Of a DNA stretch of 64,000 bases, positions 58,961 through 64,000 are shown in pieces. Source of the DNA: JACVRM01 sp963817375 (lineage in GTDB: Bacteria; Actinomycetota; Thermoleophilia; Gaiellales; Gaiellaceae); contig CAWFOB010000006.1 in the NCBI GenBank assembly GCA_963817375.1, positions 310,001 through 374,000 on the forward strand, in the 5' to 3' direction. The translations under genes and the position numbers were made by a program. Position 1 is the first letter of the stretch, and each line of letters begins with the position of its first letter. Under the pieces are notes generated by a model, which was given only the letters and a program-made list of their open reading frames with translations, was not told the DNA's origin and ran no database searches.

Positions 58961-60953
58961 GGCGGTCTCTCCGGCGAAGCGCGTCGAGGAGCTGAGCAAG
59001 CAGCTCGACCACCACCTGTACCGCTACCACGTCCTCGACGACCCGGAGATCTCGGACGCCGAGTACGACCGCCTCTACGACGAGCTCGTCGCGCTCGAGG
59101 AGGCCAATCCGGAGCTCCGGCTGCCGACCTCGCCGACGCAGCGGGTCGGCGCGCCGCCGACGGATCGCTTCGCGAAGGTCGCGCACGTCGTTCCGATGGG
59201 CTCGTTGGAGAAGGTGACGACCGCCGAGCAGCTCACCAGGTTCGCGGAGGACGTCCGCAAGCGGCTCGGAACCGACGAGCCGGTTTCCTACGTGATCGAG
59301 CCGAAGATCGACGGCCTCGCGATCAACCTGACGTACGAGGACGGGGTGCTGACGCGGGGGGCGACGCGCGGCGACGGTGTCCAGGGCGAGGACGTCACGG
59401 TCAACCTGCGCACGATCAAGTCGGTGCCGTTGCGCATGCGCGGCGACGGCGCGCCGCCGCTGCTCGAGGTGCGCGGCGAGGTCTACCTGCCCCTGTCCGG
59501 CTTCCGCGCGCTGAACGAGCGCCTCGCCGGCACGGGCCAGAAGCTCGCGCCGAACCCGCGCAACGCCGCGGCAGGCTCGCTGCGGCAGAAGAATTCGGCC
59601 ATCACGGCCGACAGGCCGCTCGCGGTGTGGGTCTACGGCACCGGCGCGCGCGAAGGTCTCGAGTTCGCGACGCAGTCGGAGACGCTCGACTGGCTGCGCG
59701 CCCACGGCTTCCGCACCAACCCGTTCGCCGAGCGGCTGGAGTCGATCGAGGAGGTGGCGCGGCGTTGTGCCGAATGGGAGACGCGGCGCGTTGAGCTCGA
59801 CTACGAGATCGACGGCATCGTGATCAAGGTCGACTCGGTCGGCCAGCAGGAGCGTCTGGGCGCGCTGCACGGAAGGCCGCGCTGGGCGCGGGCCTACAAG
59901 TGGGCGCCGATGACGGCGCAGACGCGCCTGAACAAGATCGCCATCCGCGTCGGCCGGACGGGCGCGCTCAACCCCTGGGCGATGCTGGAGCCGGTGGAGG
60001 TCGGCGGCGTGACCGTCTCCCGCGCGACGCTTCACAACGAGGAGGACATCAACCGCAAGGACATCCGCGAGGGCGACGTCGTCATCGTCCAGCGTGCGGG
60101 CGACGTGATCCCGCAGATCGTCGGCCCGGCCGGCCCGCACGATCCCGGCACGAAGCCGTTCCGCATGCCGAAGACGTGCCCGCTCTGCGGCGTCGACGTG
60201 GTCAGGCCCGAGGGCGAGGTCATGCATCGCTGCCCGAACCGCGCCTGTCCCTCTCGCGGCCTCGAGACGCTCAACAACTGGGTCATGGCCGCGGCCGACA
60301 TCGAGGGCGTCGGCGAGCGGCTCGTAGGGCGTCTCTGGGAGCTCGGCCTCCTGCGGTCGCTGCCCGACCTCTACCGCTTGACGAAGGAGCAGCTCCTCGA
60401 GCTCGACGGGTTCCAGGAGACGAGCGCGACCAACGTGGTCGACGCGATCGCGGCCTCGCGCGCGCTTCCGCTCGGCCGCGTCCTGTTCGGGCTCAACATC
60501 CCCGATGTCGGCTGGGTGACCGGGCAGGCGCTCGCGCGCCATTTCGGGACGATCGAGCGCCTGGCCGCCGCGTCCCAGGAGGAGATCATGGCCTGCGAGG
60601 GCCTCGGTCCCGAGCGTGCCGAGGCGATCGTCGAATGGTTCGCGGACGAGGCCAACCAGGCGCTCGTGGCCGAGCTCTGGCCGCTCCTGGACGTGCAGGA
60701 GGAGGAGCCCGCGCCGGAGGGGCGGCTGACCGGGAGCACGTATGTGATCACGGGCACGCTCGAGTCGCTGACGCGCGAGGAGGCGAGCGCGTCGCTGGAG
60801 GCGCTCGGCGCGAAGGTCGCCAACTCCGTGTCCAAGAAGACGACGGGGCTGATCGTCGGCGAGGAGCCCGGGGGCTCGAAGGTGCGCGGCGCGGAGAAGC
60901 ACGGCACCCTCGTGCTCACCGAGGACGACCTGAAGGCCCTACTGCGCGGCTAA
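58947..60953 (+). CDS. ligA: NAD-dependent DNA ligase
   Basis: A 668-residue LigA from TTG 58947, preceded by GGAGGA at good spacing inside the previous gene. Domains in order: Ia with HLYRYHVLDDPEISDAEYDRLY, adenylation with Lys120 in EPKIDGLAI, OB fold, zinc finger (CPLC...CPNRACPSRG), HhH region (IEGVGERLVGRL), and BRCT (GSTYVITGTLESLTREEASA). It seals nicks in replication and repair and is essential in bacteria. Its end overlaps the convergent dacB by 15 bases. Confidence 0.98.
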   Translation: MASSRAVSPAKRVEELSKQLDHHLYRYHVLDDPEISDAEYDRLYDELVALEEANPELRLPTSPTQRVGAPPTDRFAKVAHVVPMGSLEKVTTAEQLTRFAEDVRKRLGTDEPVSYVIEPKIDGLAINLTYEDGVLTRGATRGDGVQGEDVTVNLRTIKSVPLRMRGDGAPPLLEVRGEVYLPLSGFRALNERLAGTGQKLAPNPRNAAAGSLRQKNSAITADRPLAVWVYGTGAREGLEFATQSETLDWLRAHGFRTNPFAERLESIEEVARRCAEWETRRVELDYEIDGIVIKVDSVGQQERLGALHGRPRWARAYKWAPMTAQTRLNKIAIRVGRTGALNPWAMLEPVEVGGVTVSRATLHNEEDINRKDIREGDVVIVQRAGDVIPQIVGPAGPHDPGTKPFRMPKTCPLCGVDVVRPEGEVMHRCPNRACPSRGLETLNNWVMAAADIEGVGERLVGRLWELGLLRSLPDLYRLTKEQLLELDGFQETSATNVVDAIAASRALPLGRVLFGLNIPDVGWVTGQALARHFGTIERLAAASQEEIMACEGLGPERAEAIVEWFADEANQALVAELWPLLDVQEEEPAPEGRLTGSTYVITGTLESLTREEASASLEALGAKVANSVSKKTTGLIVGEEPGGSKVRGAEKHGTLVLTEDDLKALLRG

Positions 60954-62141
60954 CACTGCGGCGAAGCGGTCCTGGGCGCGCCGGGCGGAGTCCGTGTTCA
61001 CGGGCCGGCCGTTGTTCATGACCGCGAACGCGAACCGCGAGCGTACGTAGCCGGCGAGCGTCGAGGCAGTGTTGGTCGTGCCGGTCTTGGCGATTACGTG
61101 CCCGCGCGCCGGCGGGGTGCGCAACCGGTCGGCAAGTGTCCCGGCGATGCCCGCCACCGGCAGGCTGGCCACGAACGGCTTGCGGATGCCGGGATCCTTC
61201 CAGGCCGCCTCGAGGATGCCGACCAGGGCGCCGGCGGTCAGCCGGTCGGACGGGGAAAGGCCGCTGCCGTCCACGAGGCGGACGCCCGCGAGCGGCACGC
61301 CGACGGCGGCGAGCGTGCGCCGGACGACCGCAGTGCCGCGCGCGGTCGTGCCCTGCTGGTTCTCGACGGCGCCGAGCTGCTTGAGCAGGAGCTCGGCCAT
61401 GAAGTTGTCGCTGTCGCGGTTCATCCAGCGGACGAGCACGGACATCGGCACCGAGCGCACGGTGGCGAGCGGGAATGCGGCGCCGTCGGCGCGCCCGATG
61501 CCCGCCGGCCCGGCCACGCGGATCCCGGCCTTGACGAGCAGGTTGCGAAACGCGCTCGCGGCGGCGAACGCCGGCTGGGCGCTCACGATGCCTCGGTAGC
61601 TCGAGCGGTCGACGGTGAGGGCCGAGAGCGGCGGCGACTCGCTGATGTAGAAGCTCGGCTTCCAGAGCGGGCCGACGCGCATCGCGTCGAAAAAGCTCTC
61701 GTCGCCGAGCACCCCGCCGGTGACCCGCCGCACGCCGCCGTCGCGCAGCTGCGCTGCCAGGCGGCGGAGGTCGCCGCGCGTGAGGGTCGGGTCACCGAAG
61801 CCCTTGAGCACCAGGTCGCCGTGCCAGACGCCGTCGATCAGCTCGCCCTCGCCGAGCACGGTGGTGTCGATGCGGTAGTTCGGGCCGAGCACGGCCAGGG
61901 CCGTGTAAGTGACGCCCAGCTTCTCGTTGGAGGCCGGGACGAGGCCCAGCTCGGCGCGGCGGTGGAAGAGCACGTCGCCGCTTGAGAGGTCGACCGCGAG
62001 CGCGGCCGTCACGCCGGCGTGGGGGACGGCGAGGGCCTTCGCCAGCCGGGTGCCGACATCGACGTGGCCCGCGGGCGAGGCGGGCACGACGACGCCGGCC
62101 AGGCAGGCAGCGGCGAGCGCGATGCGGGCGAAGCGACGCAC
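60939..62141 (-). CDS. dacB: D-alanyl-D-alanine carboxypeptidase/endopeptidase (PBP4 type)
   Basis: A 400-residue exported class C penicillin-binding protein. A signal peptide (ARIALAAACLAGVVVPASPAG) precedes the domain. Active-site motifs: SNEK with Ser71 and Lys74, SDN at 244-246, and KTGTT at 352-356. It trims peptidoglycan side chains or cleaves cross-links. The typical inserted domain between the first two motifs is present in shortened form. Starts with ATG and is divergent from the small unknown gene at 62252. Confidence 0.93.
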   Translation of the reverse strand: MRRFARIALAAACLAGVVVPASPAGHVDVGTRLAKALAVPHAGVTAALAVDLSSGDVLFHRRAELGLVPASNEKLGVTYTALAVLGPNYRIDTTVLGEGELIDGVWHGDLVLKGFGDPTLTRGDLRRLAAQLRDGGVRRVTGGVLGDESFFDAMRVGPLWKPSFYISESPPLSALTVDRSSYRGIVSAQPAFAAASAFRNLLVKAGIRVAGPAGIGRADGAAFPLATVRSVPMSVLVRWMNRDSDNFMAELLLKQLGAVENQQGTTARGTAVVRRTLAAVGVPLAGVRLVDGSGLSPSDRLTAGALVGILEAAWKDPGIRKPFVASLPVAGIAGTLADRLRTPPARGHVIAKTGTTNTASTLAGYVRSRFAFAVMNNGRPVNTDSARRAQDRFAAVLAAQ

Positions 62142-62251
62142 GGCGGCAGATTGTTGGCATAGCGTCGGCCGTCGTCAACCGGGACTGGTCGATCAGCAAG
62201 ATGGGCCGGACGGCCCATGCCCGCGTACCAGGGACGTCGGATAATCGATTC

Positions 62252-62554
62252 GTGACCCCGGACACGGATGCGCTCATCGGCACGGTCGAGGAGCTCGCGG
62301 CGGAGCCGGGCGACCGCGCAGCGGTCGAGGAGGCGCTGACGCTCGGCTACGCGCAGGCGCTGTCGCTCGAGGCGGAGCGGCTGCGGCTCGACAGGCGCAT
62401 CACGGCATTGGCGGCGGGGCTCGTCTCAGACGGGGCCGGCGCGGCGGTCGCCGAGCTGGCCGAGCTGGCGCGGCGGCGGACGCACGCCGACGGCGAGCTG
62501 ACCCGCCTGCGCGAGGCGCTGTTGCTGCTGAGGACGCGGCTGCGGTCGGCCTAG
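62252..62554 (+). CDS. Small coiled-coil protein of unknown function
   Basis: A 100-residue protein from GTG 62252 (TPDTDALIGTVEELAAEPGDR). It is nearly all helix with heptad-like Leu/Ala spacing (SLEAERLRLDRRITALAAGL; ELARRRTHADGELTRLREAL). No family is recognised. It may be a small scaffold or adaptor. Convergent with the next small gene. Confidence 0.6.
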   Translation: MTPDTDALIGTVEELAAEPGDRAAVEEALTLGYAQALSLEAERLRLDRRITALAAGLVSDGAGAAVAELAELARRRTHADGELTRLREALLLLRTRLRSA

Positions 62555-62556
62555 CC

Positions 62557-62757
62557 CTAGTGGGGTGGCCGGCCCTCGTCGTATGAGTTGACGTAGCCCG
62601 GCGGCATGCCGTCGCCTACCGGAAGCCCGCTGCCGGGGCCTGTCAGGACCTGACCGGCCTGGGCCAGCGCGTCCTTGTTCTCGACGCGTTGCCCGCCTTC
62701 CTCGGCGTAGTCGCTGCGGTTGAGCGACAGGAAGCGGCGCCAGATCTGTTTGAACAT
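62557..62757 (-). CDS. Small hydrophilic protein of unknown function
   Basis: A 66-residue protein from ATG 62757 (MFKQIWRRFLSLNRSDYAEE), with an amphipathic basic start and a Gly/Pro-rich end (MPPGYVNSYDEGRPPH). It sits 16 bases downstream of the response regulator gene on the same strand, so they may be co-transcribed. No family recognised. Confidence 0.6.
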   Translation of the reverse strand: MFKQIWRRFLSLNRSDYAEEGGQRVENKDALAQAGQVLTGPGSGLPVGDGMPPGYVNSYDEGRPPH

Positions 62758-62773
62758 GACCGGACGGTACTCC

Positions 62774-63460
62774 TCAGACGATCCCGGTGCGAACGGCGTA
62801 GACGGCCGCCTGGATGCGGTTCTCGATCCCGAGCTTCATGAGGATGTTCGAGATGTGGTTCTTGACCGTCTTCGGGCTGATGTGCAGCTCGCCGGCGATG
62901 TGCGCGTTGTCCTTGCCGCCTGCAATCAGCCGCAGCACGTCGAGCTCGCGCTCGGAGAGCGCAGCGCGTGGATGGCCGGTGTCGCCGGGGCTCGCCGCAC
63001 GGACGCGCTGGATCAGCTTGGAGGCGATCGTCGGCGACATGAGCGAGTCGCCGGCGTAGGCCGCCTGGATACCGCGCAGCAGCTCGTCGACCGACGCGTC
63101 CTTCAGCAGGTAGCCCGACGCGCCGGCGAGAACGGCGTCGATGACGTCCCCGTCGTCGTCGGAGATGGTCAGGACGACGACGCGGCTGAGCGGGGCGAGA
63201 CGGGTGATCTCGCGCGTCGCCTCGACGCCGTTCATGACGGGCATGTTGATGTCCATCAGCACGACGTCGGGCGCGTGCTCGCGCACCCGCGAGACGGCTG
63301 CGGCGCCGTCAGACGCCTCGGCGACGATTGCGACGCCCTGCTCCTCGAGCAGGGTGCGCAGCCCGGTGCGAAAGAGATCGTGGTCGTCGACGAGCACGAC
63401 CGTCGGCCCGCGTGCCCGTCCGTTCTCTGCTGTCGTGTCCGCCGGCGCTGCCTGCGGCAT
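62774..63460 (-). CDS. NarL/FixJ-type response regulator
   Basis: A 228-residue two-component regulator. Receiver domain about 20-135, with the acidic pocket VDDHD and the phospho-acceptor Asp70 in VVLMDINMPVMNG. LuxR-type DNA-binding domain at about 165-228 (LSERELDVLRLIAGGKDNAHIA; ISPKTVKNHISNILMKLGI). No sensor kinase is in the window; it may lie further left of this minus-strand group or elsewhere. Target genes are unknown. Confidence 0.93.
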   Translation of the reverse strand: MPQAAPADTTAENGRARGPTVVLVDDHDLFRTGLRTLLEEQGVAIVAEASDGAAAVSRVREHAPDVVLMDINMPVMNGVEATREITRLAPLSRVVVLTISDDDGDVIDAVLAGASGYLLKDASVDELLRGIQAAYAGDSLMSPTIASKLIQRVRAASPGDTGHPRAALSERELDVLRLIAGGKDNAHIAGELHISPKTVKNHISNILMKLGIENRIQAAVYAVRTGIV

Positions 63461-63469
63461 GCCGTGTTC

Positions 63470-64000
63470 TCACCCCCGCTGGATGGTGATCGTCACGGTG
63501 CGTGTTCCCCAGGACCGAGCTTCTTGAACCGTGGGGAACCAGACGTCGATGCGGCTGCCGCGGATCGCGCCGCCGGTGTCGGAGGCGACCGCGTCGCCGT
63601 AGCCGGGGATCGTCAGGCGGGTGCCGAGCGGCACGACTGCGGGGTCGACGGCGACGGTGCCGCGCCCGGTTGGCGTCCCGGTGGCGGTCGCGCCGCGGAT
63701 TACGTAGCCGGTTGCAACGACGGTGAGCGTGCCGGGCACGAGCGCCGAGGGCGCCGGCCGTGCCACCAGTTCGCGAAGCGGGACGTCGGCCGGCCCCGTC
63801 GTCCGGTCGAGGGCGACCGCGGCCACGTCGGTCGAGGCGCGGAGGATGGCGAGCGCCCGCCGGCGTGCTGCGATCGCCTGCGAGAGGCGGCCGACGGTGC
63901 GGCGCAGCTCGCGGCACTGGCGGATCCAGGCGCGATCCTGGTCGGCGGCGCGCCGGAGCTCGTCGAGCTGCGTGATCGCGTCGCCGAGCGACCTGGCGCC
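63470..64000 (-). CDS. 3D-domain cell-wall protein, C-terminal part
   Basis: The gene continues past the right edge. The visible N-terminal side is a charged coiled coil (about 60 residues, DELRRAADQDRAWIRQCREL). The C-terminal part is a 3D (Asp-Asp-Asp) domain with GTVAVDPAVVPLGTRLTIPG, GYGDAVASDTGGAIRGSRIDVWF and a TITIQRG end. The three domain Asp residues are in VAVDP, ASDTGG and IDVWF. Such domains occur in lytic transglycosylase-like (RpfB/MltA-related) proteins. A coiled coil followed by a 3D domain suggests an exported cell-wall enzyme. Confidence 0.82.
   Translation of the reverse strand, partial: GARSLGDAITQLDELRRAADQDRAWIRQCRELRRTVGRLSQAIAARRRALAILRASTDVAAVALDRTTGPADVPLRELVARPAPSALVPGTLTVVATGYVIRGATATGTPTGRGTVAVDPAVVPLGTRLTIPGYGDAVASDTGGAIRGSRIDVWFPTVQEARSWGTRTVTITIQRG

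Overview
The window is a high-GC chromosomal segment from a bacterium that is most likely an actinobacterium of the class Thermoleophilia (Gaiellales or Solirubrobacterales type). This is an inference from four things: the very high GC, the actinobacterial arrangement of ribosomal and RNA polymerase genes, an actinobacterial-type L10 leader before rplJ, and type IV pilus assembly genes, which are unusual in other actinobacteria. No insertion sequence, prophage or CRISPR array was seen.

Layout. 1-3459 (+): end of a type IV pilus operon (pilN end, pilO, a pilP-like gene, a prepilin, pilC). 3498-11103 (-): HAD phosphatase, tyrosine phosphatase, an ABC-2 exporter (ATPase and two permeases), hydantoinase/oxoprolinase B and A. 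11153-15420: DNA glycosylase, a conserved unknown, L,D-transpeptidase, tRNA-Met(CAT), a secreted glycosidase-like protein. 15489-19084 (+): rpmG-secE-nusG-rplK-rplA-rplJ-rplL. 19139-21182 (-): a membrane glycosyltransferase-like gene. 21240-21619: a large inverted repeat. 21797-30089 (+): rpoB-rpoC with a strong terminator. 30163-35635: a lineage-specific island of secreted and signalling proteins. 35922-57591 (+): one run of str, S10, spc and alpha genes (rpsL to rplQ), followed by truA, a HAD phosphatase and ligA. 60939-64000 (mostly -): a PBP4-type carboxypeptidase, small unknown proteins, a LuxR-type response regulator and the end of a 3D-domain cell wall protein.

The ribosomal/RNAP run makes the core transcription and translation apparatus together with Sec export (secE, secY) and N-terminal processing (map). 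It departs from the usual order in three ways. infA is absent between map and rpmJ, where an HtrA-type protease sits. A 5.8 kb island separates rpoC from rpsL. Several ribosomal proteins carry long low-complexity extensions (S17, S3, L22, L10, S5).

The most interesting non-coding signal is a set of seven short perfect hairpins (mostly 9-bp stems, 3-4-nt loops), each followed immediately by TAG (usually TTAG). They lie at gene junctions or gene ends of the ribosomal operons. A second family (GGGGCTGTCCCC palindromes in inverted pairs) flanks the rpoBC operon on both sides. At least five genes carry apparent single-base frameshifts. The ABC exporter/phosphatase block at 4.6-6.9 kb has three clear cases and a possible fourth, so either the assembly there has indel errors or that operon is decaying.
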